The notes: generated from the sequence alone by a model not told the origin. 64,000 nucleotides of DNA from Clostridiales bacterium (GCA_015056415.1 SVGJ01000011.1:1-64000), one strand, 5' to 3'; shown: positions 23,667 through 32,351, numbered from the stretch's first letter. Translations and numbers: made by a program.

Positions 23667-24764
23667 ATGGAAAAGTATCGTGTAGGCATCGTTGGCGCCA
23701 CGGGCATGGTGGGCCAGCGCTTTATCTCCCTTTTGAAGGATCACCCCTGGTTTCAGGTGACCTGCGTGGCGGCCTCTGCCCGCAGCGCCGGTAAAAAGTA
23801 CAAGGACGCCGTGGGCGCCAACTGGGCATTCGACTGGGAAATCCCCGCTGATGTGGCCGAGCTGACCGTGGTGGACGCTTCTCACATCGAAGAGGTGGGC
23901 GCTCAGGTGGATTTCGTTTTCTGCGCGGTGGCCAACCTGACCAAGGATGAGATCCGTGCCCTTGAGGAAGACTACGCCAAGCACGACATCCCCGTGGTGA
24001 GCAACAACTCCGCCTGCCGCGGCGTGAAGGATGTACCCATGGTGGTGCCGGAGATCAATGCCGACCACATCCGCGTGATCGAGCAGCAGCGCAAGCGCCT
24101 GGGCTGCAAGAAGGGCTTCATCGCCGTGAAGCCCAACTGCTCCATCCAGAGCTATGTGCCCGCCCTGACCCCCCTGATGGACTTCGGCCTGGACAAGATC
24201 AGCGTGTGCACCTACCAGGCCATCAGCGGCGCTGGCAAGACCTTCAAGACCTGGCCCGAGATGGTGGACAATGTGATCCCCTACATCGGCGGCGAGGACG
24301 AGAAGAGCGAGAACGAGCCCCTGAAGCTGTGGGGCAAGGTGGAGGAGACTGAGGACGGCCTGGCCATCGTGAACGCCACGGAGCCCGTCATCAGCGCCCA
24401 GTGCCTGCGCGTGGCCGCCTCCGACGGCCACATGGCGGCGGTGAGCGTCTCCTTCAAGAACAAGCCCAGCATCGAGGAGATCAAGGAACGCTGGAACAAC
24501 TATGAGACCGAGGCCCAGCGCCTGAACCTGCCCAACGCCCCCAAGCCCTTCCTGCAGTACTTTGAGGATCCCACCCGTCCCCAGACGAAGCTGGACCGGG
24601 ATTTCCAGAACGGCTTCGGCGTTTCCATCGGCCGCCTGCGCGAGGACAAGATCTTCGATTACCGCTTCGTGTGCCTGAGCCACAACACCGTGCGCGGCGC
24701 TGCCGGCGGCGCGATCCTGACGGCGGAGCTGCTCTGCGCCAAGGGTTATATCGAGAAGAACTGA
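23667..24764 (+). CDS. asd: Aspartate-semialdehyde dehydrogenase (archaeal/fungal type)
   Basis: 365 residues. It reduces aspartyl phosphate to aspartate semialdehyde with NADPH, the entry to lysine, diaminopimelate, threonine and methionine synthesis. NADP-binding GATGMVGQRF lies at about residue 10, SNNSACRG near 115 and the catalytic cysteine in VKPNCSIQSY near 155. Its length and PEINADH motif place it in the archaeal/fungal-type group. ATG 23667 follows TGAGGAGGATGCAGCA. First gene after the lysine riboswitch; the following two genes make dihydropicolinate steps. Confidence 0.95.
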   Translation: MEKYRVGIVGATGMVGQRFISLLKDHPWFQVTCVAASARSAGKKYKDAVGANWAFDWEIPADVAELTVVDASHIEEVGAQVDFVFCAVANLTKDEIRALEEDYAKHDIPVVSNNSACRGVKDVPMVVPEINADHIRVIEQQRKRLGCKKGFIAVKPNCSIQSYVPALTPLMDFGLDKISVCTYQAISGAGKTFKTWPEMVDNVIPYIGGEDEKSENEPLKLWGKVEETEDGLAIVNATEPVISAQCLRVAASDGHMAAVSVSFKNKPSIEEIKERWNNYETEAQRLNLPNAPKPFLQYFEDPTRPQTKLDRDFQNGFGVSIGRLREDKIFDYRFVCLSHNTVRGAAGGAILTAELLCAKGYIEKN

Positions 24765-24794
24765 TTCTGACTGATCAAAATGGAGGTAACCAGC

Positions 24795-25682
24795 ATGAGA
24801 AAGCCTTTGTTCACCGGTTGCGGTACTGCCCTCATCACCCCCTTTAAGAATGGTGAAGTGGACTACGAGGCCCTGGATAAGCTGGTGGAGGACCAGATCG
24901 CCAATGGCGTGAGCGCGCTGATCGCAGTGGGCACCACCGGCGAGCCTGCCACCATGACCTGGGAGGAGCATCTGGCGGTGATCCGCCGCGTGGTGGAGAA
25001 GGCTGATCATCGTGTGCCTGTGATCGCCGGTACCGGCTCCAACGCCACCAGCGAGGCTGTGTACGCCGCCAAGCACTCCGCGGAGTTCGGCGCCGACGCG
25101 CAGCTGGTCGTCACCCCTTATTACAACAAGACCAGCCAGGCTGGCCTGGTGGCGCACTTCAACGCCATCGCTGACGCTGCCACCCTGCCGGTGATCGTCT
25201 ACAACGTACCAAGCCGCACCGGCCTGAATATCGGCCCTGAGGCTCTGGCTGAGATCTGCCGGCACGAGAACGTCATCGCCGTGAAGGAAGCCAATTCCGA
25301 TGTGGCGCAGGCCATGGAGAAGGTGCGCCTGTGCGGCGACAAGGTAGACTTCTATTGCGGCAATGACGATCTCATTGTGCCCACCATCGCCTGCGGCTTC
25401 AAGGGCGTGATCTCCGTGCTGTCCAACGTGCTGCCTGCCGAGACCTCTCGTATGGCGCAGCTTGCCCTGGAGGGCCGGAATGCCGAGGCGGCGGAGATCC
25501 AGCTGAAGCTGCTGCCCTTTGTGAACGCACTCTTCAGCGAGACCAGCCCCATCCCGGTGAAAGCCGCCATGGCCAAGCTGGGCGTGTGCGAGGACGAGCT
25601 GCGCCTGCCCCTGGTACCCATGCAGGACGGCCCCCGGCAGAAGATGTACGCCATCATGCGGGAGCTGGGCCTGATCGCCTGA
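24795..25682 (+). CDS. dapA: 4-hydroxy-tetrahydrodipicolinate synthase
   Basis: 295 residues, TIM barrel. It condenses pyruvate with aspartate semialdehyde. Seen: GTTGEPAT near residue 46 (carboxylate site), the catalytic tyrosine in YNVPSRTG near 135, the Schiff-base lysine in VIAVKEAN near 163. GGAGGTAACCAGC precedes ATG 24795; ATG 24780 has the site inside the coding part and was rejected. It lies 30 bases after asd in the lysine-riboswitch operon and supplies the peptidoglycan and lysine pathway. Confidence 0.96.
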   Translation: MRKPLFTGCGTALITPFKNGEVDYEALDKLVEDQIANGVSALIAVGTTGEPATMTWEEHLAVIRRVVEKADHRVPVIAGTGSNATSEAVYAAKHSAEFGADAQLVVTPYYNKTSQAGLVAHFNAIADAATLPVIVYNVPSRTGLNIGPEALAEICRHENVIAVKEANSDVAQAMEKVRLCGDKVDFYCGNDDLIVPTIACGFKGVISVLSNVLPAETSRMAQLALEGRNAEAAEIQLKLLPFVNALFSETSPIPVKAAMAKLGVCEDELRLPLVPMQDGPRQKMYAIMRELGLIA

Positions 25683-25696
25683 GGAGGTATGTACCG

Positions 25697-26446
25697 ATGA
25701 AGATTCTCATCAGCGGCGCGGCAGGCTTTATGGGCCGCGAGGTGGCTGCCCAGGCACAGGCGGCGGGCATCGAAATCGCCGGCGGTGTGGACGTGGCGCC
25801 CTTTGCCGCAGATTTCCCTGTCTGGCAAACCTATGCCGAAGCCCCGGCCGATGTGGATTGCATTGTGGATTTTTCCAAGCCCGGCAGTCTGGATGATCTG
25901 CTGGCCTACGCCGGAAAGAACGGCATCCCGGCGGTGCTGGCCACCACGGGCTATTCCGGGGAGCAGCTGGCACAGATCGATGAAGCGGCGAAGGAGATCG
26001 CCATCTTCCGCTCGGCCAACATGAGCGTGGGTATCGCCCTGCTGCGGGCCTTGAGCCGCAAGGCTGCCGAGGTACTGGGCGAGAGCTTCGATGTTGAGAT
26101 CGTGGAGGCCCATCACAACCGCAAGGCGGATGCGCCCAGCGGCACGGCGATCATGCTCTATGACGCCATCAAGGACGCTTACGCTGAGCCCAGAGTGGCG
26201 CAGAATGGCCGCTCCGGCCGCGATTGCAAACGCCAGCATAACGAGATCGGCATGCACGCTCTTCGCGGCGGCACGGTCACCGGCGAGCACGAAGTGTGCT
26301 TCTTCGGCCCGGCGGAGAGGATCAAGGTGAGCCACAGCGCCGAGAATCGGAGCGTGTTTGCTCAGGGCGCGCTGCGGGCGGCCGCTTTCCTGGCGGAACA
26401 GACCCCCGGTCTGTATACCATGGACGATGTGGTCGGGAAAATTTGA
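25697..26446 (+). CDS. dapB: 4-hydroxy-tetrahydrodipicolinate reductase
   Basis: 249 residues, full length. It reduces the DapA product with NAD(P)H. GAAGFMGREV near residue 8 is the dinucleotide loop, FSKPGS near 60, ATTGYS near 83, and the family signature EAHHNRKADAPSGTA near 138 with catalytic His and Lys. GAGGAGGTATGTACCG precedes ATG 25697, 14 bases after dapA. Last gene of the lysine riboswitch operon. Confidence 0.96.
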   Translation: MKILISGAAGFMGREVAAQAQAAGIEIAGGVDVAPFAADFPVWQTYAEAPADVDCIVDFSKPGSLDDLLAYAGKNGIPAVLATTGYSGEQLAQIDEAAKEIAIFRSANMSVGIALLRALSRKAAEVLGESFDVEIVEAHHNRKADAPSGTAIMLYDAIKDAYAEPRVAQNGRSGRDCKRQHNEIGMHALRGGTVTGEHEVCFFGPAERIKVSHSAENRSVFAQGALRAAAFLAEQTPGLYTMDDVVGKI

Positions 26447-26453
26447 CTTATCT

Positions 26454-26485
26454 GGGGACAGTCGCTGTTGCGTCTGTCTCTTTTT
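26454..26485 (+). terminator. Terminator of the dap operon
   Basis: GGGGACAG (26454-26461), a 12-nt loop, CTGTCTC (26474-26480) and five T. One G-U pair. Confidence 0.7.
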
Positions 26486-26513
26486 CGTGATACGATAGCT
26501 GGGAGGTGATCGC

Positions 26514-26978
26514 ATGAACGTCGAGCTGAAAACGGCTTCCGTATCAGATGCGGAGGAGCTTTGGCGGATGCAGGTGGAAGGCTTTGCCAGCCTGCTGGAG
26601 AAGTATCAGGATTTTGACATGAACCCGGCCTGCGAAACGGTGGAGAAGACCATTATGCGGCTGGAGCGGGTGTGCGGCACGTACTATTTCATCCTGGTTG
26701 ATGGCGAAAAGGTCGGGGCGATCTGTATCCGTGAATTTGACGATGGCTGGAAGAAGCTCGGACCGCTGTTTGTGCTTCCCGCGTGGCGGGGAAAGGGGAT
26801 CGCCCAAAGGGCCATCCGTCTGGCGGAGGACATCCACGGCGTTGATCGCTGGATGCTGGACACTATTGCGCAGGAGCCGGGTAATTGCCACCTTTACGAG
26901 AAACTGGGCTACCGGCAGACCGGAACACCCCGCGTGGTGAACGAGCGCATGACGCTGGTGGATTATGTGAAGGAATAA
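26514..26978 (+). CDS. GNAT family N-acetyltransferase
   Basis: 154 residues with the GNAT core. The acetyl-CoA loop is WRGKGIAQRAIRLAE near residue 85, following the beta-4 strand LGPLFVLPA. The C-terminal YEKLGYRQTG is the typical last motif. The substrate cannot be inferred. GGGAGGTGATCGC precedes ATG 26514. It probably has its own promoter or read-through from the dap operon; a -10-like GATACGAT is present at 26488-26495. Confidence 0.88.
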   Translation: MNVELKTASVSDAEELWRMQVEGFASLLEKYQDFDMNPACETVEKTIMRLERVCGTYYFILVDGEKVGAICIREFDDGWKKLGPLFVLPAWRGKGIAQRAIRLAEDIHGVDRWMLDTIAQEPGNCHLYEKLGYRQTGTPRVVNERMTLVDYVKE

Positions 26979-27010
26979 AAAGAGAGATGCCGGAAGGCAT
27001 CTCTCTTTTT
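26977..27010. terminator. Bidirectional terminator between GNAT and EF-G-like genes
   Basis: AAAAAGAGAGATGCC (26977-26991), GGAA loop, GGCATCTCTCTTTTT (26996-27010): a perfect 15-bp inverted repeat that serves both convergent genes. Confidence 0.95.
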
Positions 27011-27021
27011 GCGTGTCAGGA

Positions 27022-29109
27022 TCAATCCTCGTCGTCGTCCTGCTTGTCGGCGGCGGCGATGATCTTTTCGGCCACGTTGGCGGGCACTTCTTCGTAACGC
27101 TCAAAGCGCATGGAGAAGGAACCGCGGGCCTGCGTCATGGAGCGCAGGTCGGTGGCGTACTTGAACATCTCGGCCTGGGGAGCTTCGGCTTCCACCATCT
27201 GCTGACCATCGGTCTGGGTCATGCCGATGATGCGGCCACGGCGCTTGTTCATGTCGCCCATGATGTCGCCCATGTACTCGTCGGGCACGATGACTTCCAC
27301 GTGCATGATGGGCTCCAGCAGCACGGGGGAGGCGTCGGCGCAGCCCTTCTTGTAGGCGATGCGGGCGGCCGTCTTGAAGGCCATTTCAGAGGAATCGACG
27401 GGGTGATAGGAGCCGTCGTACAGCTTGGCACGCAGGTGCACCATGGGATAGCCGGCCAGCACACCGCGGACCAGGTTCTCGCGCAGGCCCTTCTCAACGG
27501 AGGGGATGAAGTTGCGCGGCACAACGCCACCGACAACGGCATCGACGAACTCGAAATCGACTTCCTCGTCCAGGATGGGGGAGAACTCGATCCACACATC
27601 GCCGAACTGACCGTGACCGCCGGACTGCTTCTTGTGGCGGCCCTGAACCTTCACGGACTTGCGGATGGTCTCGCGGTAGGGGATCTTGGGATCCTGCAGG
27701 ATAGCGTTGGCGCCGAACTTGGCAGCCAGACGGTTGCGGATCACGTCCAGATGCATTTCGCCCTGGCCGGAGATGAGGGTCTCGGTGGTCTCGACGTTCT
27801 TTTCGATGGTGATGGAGGGATCTTCTTCCATCAGACGGTTCAGGCCGGAGAAGATCTTGTCTTCCTCGCCCTGCTTGGAGGCGTACACAGCCTTGCTCAT
27901 GCAGGCGGCGGGCCAGGCCAGGCCGGGATACTGGATGGGATTCTGATAATCGGCCAGGGTGTCGCCGGTCTGGGTATACTGCAGCTTGGAGAAGGCGCCC
28001 AGGTCGCCAGCGTGCAGGGTCTGCTTGGCGACCTGCTTCTTGCCGCGCAGGATGTACAGGCCGGAAGACTTCTCGGTCTTGTCCTTGTTGACGTTATAGA
28101 GGATGGTGCTGGGGGTGAGCGTGCCGGAGAAGATGCGGAACAGGCTCAGCTTGCCAACGAAGGGGTCGGCAATGGTCTTGTAAACGAAGGCGGAGAAAGG
28201 CTGGTCGTCCTTGCAGACGCGAACCTGAGCCTCGCCGGTGCGGGGGTTGAAGCCATCGTGCTCAATGCCCTCGTGAGCGGGAGAAGGCAGGTACTTGGCC
28301 ATCAGGTCCATCATGCGGGCGATGCCGACGCCGGTCAGGGCGGAGCAGGCGCACACGGGAACGATGTCGCCGTTCTTCATGCCCTTGCGGAAGCCGATGA
28401 GGATCTCATCGTAGCTCAGCTCGCCTTCCTCAAAGTACTTTTCCATCAGCTCGTCATCGGAGCCGGCAGCGGCTTCGACAAGGTCGTCAAAGGCCTTGTC
28501 GACCTTGTCCTTCATATTCTCGGGCATGGGAACTTCCACGCTCTTCTTATAAGCGCCTTCATAGGCCTTCTTTTCCAATACGTTGATAACGCCCTTGAAG
28601 TCGGGGCCTTCGCCGATGGGCATCAGCACGGGCACCACGCAGGAACCGTGGCGGTCGCGCAGCTGCTGGGTGACCTTGTCGAAGTTGGCATGGTCGCGAT
28701 CCATCTGGTTGATGACGAACATACGGCCCACGCCGCTCTTCACAGCGTGCTTGAAGGCCTTCTCAGCGCCGACGTTGAAGCCGGTCACGCCGCCAACGAC
28801 GATACAGGCGGTCTCCACCACGCGCAGCGGGCCGACCATTTCGGCAATAAAATCGAAGTAGCCGGGCACGTCGATGATGTTGAGCATCTTGTCGTTCCAG
28901 TCGATGGGCGCGCAGGCAGCGCTGATGGAACACTTACGCTTGATCTCTTCGGATTCGAAGTCAGTGGTGGTGGTGCCGTCCTCCACCTTGCCCTGACGGT
29001 CGATAATGCCAGCGGCGTAGAGCATGGCCTCGGTCAGCGTGGTCTTGCCCTCGCCGCCATGACCCATGAGGGCGATGTTGCGAATGTTACTCGTCAAATA
29101 ATCAGCCAT
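27022..29109 (-). CDS. EF-G-like translational GTPase (FusA2/EF-G2 type)
   Basis: 695 residues, with the five-domain EF-G layout: G domain about 1-285, domain II to 385, III, IV about 470-600, and V to the acidic C-terminus (DKQDDDED). P-loop is GHGGEGKTTL near residue 16, switch II DVPGYFDF near 80, and the G4 motif is NQMD in place of NKMD. The switch I has TTTTDFESEEIKRK, the form seen in the EF-G2/EF-G-like family, not the ATMDWMEQ of canonical EF-G. Many bacteria have this second factor; its role may be ribosome recycling or stress. AACGAGGAGGAACATATC precedes ATG 29109. Confidence 0.9.
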   Translation of the reverse strand: MADYLTSNIRNIALMGHGGEGKTTLTEAMLYAAGIIDRQGKVEDGTTTTDFESEEIKRKCSISAACAPIDWNDKMLNIIDVPGYFDFIAEMVGPLRVVETACIVVGGVTGFNVGAEKAFKHAVKSGVGRMFVINQMDRDHANFDKVTQQLRDRHGSCVVPVLMPIGEGPDFKGVINVLEKKAYEGAYKKSVEVPMPENMKDKVDKAFDDLVEAAAGSDDELMEKYFEEGELSYDEILIGFRKGMKNGDIVPVCACSALTGVGIARMMDLMAKYLPSPAHEGIEHDGFNPRTGEAQVRVCKDDQPFSAFVYKTIADPFVGKLSLFRIFSGTLTPSTILYNVNKDKTEKSSGLYILRGKKQVAKQTLHAGDLGAFSKLQYTQTGDTLADYQNPIQYPGLAWPAACMSKAVYASKQGEEDKIFSGLNRLMEEDPSITIEKNVETTETLISGQGEMHLDVIRNRLAAKFGANAILQDPKIPYRETIRKSVKVQGRHKKQSGGHGQFGDVWIEFSPILDEEVDFEFVDAVVGGVVPRNFIPSVEKGLRENLVRGVLAGYPMVHLRAKLYDGSYHPVDSSEMAFKTAARIAYKKGCADASPVLLEPIMHVEVIVPDEYMGDIMGDMNKRRGRIIGMTQTDGQQMVEAEAPQAEMFKYATDLRSMTQARGSFSMRFERYEEVPANVAEKIIAAADKQDDDED

Positions 29110-29323
29110 GATATGTTCCTCCTCGTTGAAATTTGAAATTGGGTATAAGTCCGGGGATGCCGAACGGATGGACTTATACATCTCTTTTACGATAAGAGTA
29201 TCATATCATAAAAACTGCCAAAAGGAAAGCCTGATTTTCATCAAAAGCGTATCTTTGGCAGTTTTTTATAAAGTTTATTTTGTCTTTTTGGTGTTCTGAT
29301 GGCCAGAAACGACATGAAAAACC
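29110..29323 (-). other. Intergenic region between murI and the EF-G-like gene
   Basis: Contains the long-loop terminator described separately and, on the minus strand, overlapping TATGAT boxes (29196-29206). A convincing -35 for the EF-G-like gene was not seen, apart from TTTTGGCA inside the terminator stem. Confidence 0.4.
29211..29268 (-). terminator. Long-loop terminator after murI
   Basis: On the minus strand AAAAAACTGCCAAA (29268-29255) pairs with TTTGGCAGTTTTT (29223-29211) across a 31-nt loop that contains a small inner hairpin (TGAT/ATCA). It ends in a five-T run. The pairing would also give a T-rich end on the plus strand. Confidence 0.6.
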
Positions 29324-30079
29324 TTATGCCCGGGCCAGCAGCTGATGCATCAGTGGCAATACGGAGGCGCTGTCTCCGCTGGTTTCAAGGCGGATGGAGC
29401 CGCCGGTGCGGTTCAGCAGATCACGCTGCTCCAGCACCCGGGCCAGCTGACGGGCGGTGCCTGCGTTGCCGTCCAGAATGAGCACGTGGGGCGGCAGGAT
29501 CTCCTGCAGGATGGGGCGCAGGAACACATAATGCGTGCAGCCCAGCACCACGGCGTCCACGGTGGACATATCGTAGGCCAGGAAGTGTTCCAGCAGATAA
29601 CGGCGCGCCTGATCGAAGGCCTGGGTCTCCACCAGCTCCATCAGTCCGGGGCAGGGCAGGGGAACAGCGCCCTCGCCATAGCGGGCGTAGAGGGCCTGGA
29701 ATTTGGGCAGACGCAGGGTCATGGGCGTGGCCAGAACGAGGATCTGTCCGCCGCGGCGCTGCTCGGCGGCAGGCTTCAGGGCCGGCTCCATGCCGATGAT
29801 GGGCAGTGCCAACTCGGAGCGCAGGGCTGCCGCGGCCACGCTGGTGGCGGTGTTGCAGGCGATGACCACGGCCTTCACATCCCGGGCAATCAGGTGATCC
29901 ATCACGCCGCGGACGTAGCCCAGTACCTCGGCCTCTGGCTTTGTGCCGTAAGGGGCGTGGAGATTATCGCCGTAGTACAGAAAGTCCTCATAGGGCAGGG
30001 TGCGGGCCAGTTCGCCCAGCACGCTGACGCCACCCACGCCGCTGTCGAACACGCCGATGGGGGAAAAACGATCAGGCAT
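29324..30079 (-). CDS. murI: Glutamate racemase
   Basis: 251 residues. It makes D-glutamate for the peptidoglycan stem peptide. The two catalytic cysteines are in VIACNTATS near residue 73 and VLGCTHYVF near 182; the N-terminal GVFDSGVGGVSVL and the YYGDNLHAPYG loop near 35 are diagnostic. CAAAGGAGGTGCCCCC precedes ATG 30079. Its promoter lies at 30125-30153. Confidence 0.95.
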   Translation of the reverse strand: MPDRFSPIGVFDSGVGGVSVLGELARTLPYEDFLYYGDNLHAPYGTKPEAEVLGYVRGVMDHLIARDVKAVVIACNTATSVAAAALRSELALPIIGMEPALKPAAEQRRGGQILVLATPMTLRLPKFQALYARYGEGAVPLPCPGLMELVETQAFDQARRYLLEHFLAYDMSTVDAVVLGCTHYVFLRPILQEILPPHVLILDGNAGTARQLARVLEQRDLLNRTGGSIRLETSGDSASVLPLMHQLLARA

Positions 30080-30124
30080 GGGGGCACCTCCTTTGGCAGG
30101 TTTTCTTCCGGATGATTCTATTCT

Positions 30125-30153
30125 ATTATAGTCAGACAGGATGAAATTAGCAA
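30125..30153 (-). promoter_or_regulatory. murI promoter
   Basis: On the minus strand TTGCTA (30153-30148), 17 bp, TATAAT (30130-30125). The -35 box lies inside the first copy of the 21-bp repeat that bounds the hairpin element. Confidence 0.75.
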
Positions 30154-30385
30154 GGCGGATTTCAGCGAATCACCAAAATGCCAAAGGCATTTTGGTGAGG
30201 TTGCACTCCGTCACTGTGGGCTGAAGCCCACGGCCGTTCCTGCGTGTGAGGAAAGTTCCCGGCAAAGCCGGGAACGACCCGCCCCGTCGGCAAAGCCGCC
30301 GGATACGAACAGAGTCGGAGGGACTGCGGCCCCTCCGACGCCTCCCATGGTTTATGCGCTTGCCTGAAATTAGCAAGGCGGATTT
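30142..30385. repeat. Hairpin-rich insertion bounded by 21-bp direct repeats
   Basis: TGAAATTAGCAAGGCGGATT plus one T occurs at 30142-30162 and again at 30365-30385, 223 bp apart. Between them are five inverted repeats, three with an AAA loop: CACCAAAATGCC/GGCATTTTGGTG (30171-30197), GTGGGCT/AGCCCAC (30216-30231), GTTCCCGGC/GCCGGGAAC (30255-30275), CGGC/GCCG (30288-30298), and GTCGGAGGG/CCCTCCGAC (30314-30339). It has no coding capacity. It looks like a palindromic interspersed or MITE-like repeat inserted between the divergent murI and DUF951 promoters, both of which remain intact. Confidence 0.7.
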
Positions 30386-30387
30386 TC

Positions 30388-30416
30388 TTGCGCAAAGTGT
30401 CGAAAGCGGGTATAAT
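30388..30416 (+). promoter_or_regulatory. Promoter of the DUF951/lepB genes
   Basis: TTGCGC (30388-30393), 17 bp, TATAAT (30411-30416). It begins two bases after the second copy of the 21-bp repeat. Confidence 0.85.
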
Positions 30417-30447
30417 GGTGCGTATTCCAAGGCAAGGAGATATACGT

Positions 30448-30654
30448 ATGGCTGATATTCAGGAAATCCGCCTGGGCGACGTGGTGCTTACCCGCAAGCA
30501 GCATCCATGCGGTTCCAGCGAGTGGACGGTGATCCGCACCGGCGCGGATATCAAGATCAAGTGCAATGGCTGCGGCCGCATCGTGATGATGGATCGGGAA
30601 ACGTTCCTCAAGCGGCGCAAGAAGGTGCTGGTGCAGGGCCCTGCGGTGGAATGA
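30448..30654 (+). CDS. DUF951 family protein
   Basis: 68 residues of the DUF951 family, small basic proteins common in Firmicutes. Motifs are [19 protein letters not shown] and [14 protein letters not shown] with three cysteines that could bind zinc, followed by a basic patch LKRRKK. A role with nucleic acids is often supposed but not proven. The ribosome site AAGGAGATATACGT is near-perfect. Confidence 0.88.
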   Translation: MADIQEIRLGDVVLTRKQHPCGSSEWTVIRTGADIKIKCNGCGRIVMMDRETFLKRRKKVLVQGPAVE

Positions 30655-30700
30655 CCTGCCCGCCTGCGGTGCACAGATACAGGAGAGGAGGCGGCGCGGT

Positions 30701-31225
30701 ATGGTACACACGATGATCTGCCTGGTGTGCTGGATCATCATCGCGCTGCTGGTACGGCAATTCGCGGTGGAGTTCGTCAGGGTGAAGGGCTCCAGTATGC
30801 GCTCCACCCTGCAGAACAAAGAGGTCATGCTGGTCACCAAGACGGAGTACCTCTTTGGCAGGCCGAAGCGGCATGATGTGGTGATCTGCCACTATCCTGG
30901 GCGGTACATAGACAAATGGAATCTGATCAAGCAGTACTTCGTCAAGCGTGTCGTGGGCCTTCCGGGCGAGACGGTGTCCATCGAGGAGGGCGTGGTGCAC
31001 ATCAACGGAGTCCCTCTGGAGGAACCCTTCCTGGATGAAGCCCACAACCGGCGCAAACGAAGCATGGAGCCTGTGACGCTGAAGGCGGACGAATACTTCG
31101 TCATGGGGGACAACCGGGATAATTCCAACGACAGCCGCCGCGTCGGCCCGCTGAAGCGCAGGGCTATCGTGGGCCAGGTACACGCGGTGCTGTGGCCCTT
31201 CAGGGCACTTCGGCGCATTCGGTAA
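30701..31225 (+). CDS. lepB: Signal peptidase I
   Basis: 174 residues, short type I signal peptidase of Firmicutes. One N-terminal membrane helix (about 4-22), catalytic Ser32 in KGSSMRSTL (the usual GxSMxPTL has Pro), general-base Lys in [11 protein letters not shown] near 82, and the [11 protein letters not shown] box near 138. It cleaves signal peptides of secreted proteins at the outer membrane face. GGAGAGGAGGCG precedes ATG 30701. Its 3' end overlaps the convergent VanY-like gene by 26 bp. Confidence 0.93.
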   Translation: MVHTMICLVCWIIIALLVRQFAVEFVRVKGSSMRSTLQNKEVMLVTKTEYLFGRPKRHDVVICHYPGRYIDKWNLIKQYFVKRVVGLPGETVSIEEGVVHINGVPLEEPFLDEAHNRRKRSMEPVTLKADEYFVMGDNRDNSNDSRRVGPLKRRAIVGQVHAVLWPFRALRRIR

Positions 31226-32243
31226 AGAGGCAGGATGCGATGGCATAGCCGGTGTTGTCCAGCGAAAGGTCATCGATCTGGGCAAGCGGTAAAGTGAATG
31301 AGGTGAGGTGCTCCCCGGCGCGCTGGCAGATAGCCGCCGCCAGGGGAGCGCCGTTTTCGTTATACAGGGTCAGGGACCCGTGCTGCCGGAGCAGCGCCAG
31401 ATACTCCTCAAAGGAAGCGTCCAGCGTGTGCATCAGCATGGCGTGGGCCCGGCCCACGTATCGGAAATGCCAGGCGTGGCAGCTGTAGCCGGAGGGCTGC
31501 GCCTGCGGCCAGCGGCGGATAAAGCCGTATTCCCAGCAGTGCTCTGTCAGCCAACGGCCGGCTGCGGAGGCCTCGAAGGCTTCTTCCAGGGGCGCTCCGT
31601 TCCACACGGGACACAGGCGCAGGTCGATGGCCCAGGGTGTCTGGTGCTCGGTGCAGTCAACGGAGGCCACGGCCTCGCGGGCGGCGCGCAGGGCATCCTC
31701 CAGGGGCATATCCCGGGAGAGATCAGCCAGCGTGTCGGTCAGGAGGATCCGCTGCTGATCGGCAGAGCGCGTACCTGCGAAGACAGTATACTGCACAATG
31801 CGTGCCTGCCGCGCGGCGGCGAAGAGCTCCGCCAGCGCCTGCAGCGTATCCTGACCGGAAACGGCAGTAAGATCGCGGCAGGTCACACGCCCCTGGGTGT
31901 GGTTCAACACGGAGAAGGTGTCGCCGGGCGCGTAGCCTTCCGGCAGGGGATGGGTTTCGTCGATGAGCAGCATACGGCCCTTCATCAAGTGCTGGGCGGG
32001 CACGGAAAGCGTCTGCCTTTCGCCCTGCGGCAGCCCGGCCCGGATCCCTTCGGGCAGGGTTTGAACGGGCTGGGGCTCAGGTGTGAGTACCGGCGCGTGG
32101 AGCGGATAAGCCCGGGTGTCCACCTGGGCGGGACGGTGAATGATCAGCGCCATGGCCAGCAGAATGCATGGAATACACCATACAGGCCAGCGGCTGCGGC
32201 GTTTGGGCGGCTGCGGGGGGATGGGCGTCCAGCCTCGGGTCAT
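31200..32243 (-). CDS. VanY-like D,D-carboxypeptidase (peptidase M15B)
   Basis: 347 residues. A basic N-terminus and a membrane anchor at about 20-36 (WCIPCILLAMALII) place the rest outside. The VanY catalytic motifs are TEHQTPWAIDLRL (zinc His and Asp; the family has SxHxxGxAxD) near residue 205 and AWHFRYVG near 255 with the third zinc His. It would trim terminal D-Ala from peptidoglycan peptides. The distal region from about 280 is an extra 60-residue domain. No van regulatory genes are present. Its TGA overlaps the 3' end of lepB. A start at ATG 32243 has CAGGAGGCGCATCGCC upstream. Confidence 0.8.
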   Translation of the reverse strand: MTRGWTPIPPQPPKRRSRWPVWCIPCILLAMALIIHRPAQVDTRAYPLHAPVLTPEPQPVQTLPEGIRAGLPQGERQTLSVPAQHLMKGRMLLIDETHPLPEGYAPGDTFSVLNHTQGRVTCRDLTAVSGQDTLQALAELFAAARQARIVQYTVFAGTRSADQQRILLTDTLADLSRDMPLEDALRAAREAVASVDCTEHQTPWAIDLRLCPVWNGAPLEEAFEASAAGRWLTEHCWEYGFIRRWPQAQPSGYSCHAWHFRYVGRAHAMLMHTLDASFEEYLALLRQHGSLTLYNENGAPLAAAICQRAGEHLTSFTLPLAQIDDLSLDNTGYAIASCLFTECAEVP

Positions 32244-32322
32244 GGCGATGCGCCTCCTGTTGGGTTGATGTACGCAGTATGCCCGGAAGCGTATCTGTTT
32301 ATACGATTGTTACAGGCGTTTC

Positions 32323-32351
32323 TTGCCTATTGGAAAAACATATGCTATAAT
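32323..32351 (+). promoter_or_regulatory. Promoter of the 517-residue secreted protein gene
   Basis: TTGCCT (32323-32328), 17 bp, TATAAT (32346-32351). Confidence 0.85.

Noticed and set aside
27013-29136. Long open frame antisense to the EF-G-like gene
   Set aside because: It is a GC-driven shadow: no ribosome site, low-complexity His/Gly/Leu composition, and the other strand encodes an intact EF-G-like protein.
4249-32243. VanX-like and VanY-like genes as a glycopeptide resistance set
   Set aside because: They are 27 kb apart, with no vanH, vanA/B ligase, vanS or vanR gene. Routine D-Ala recycling is more likely.
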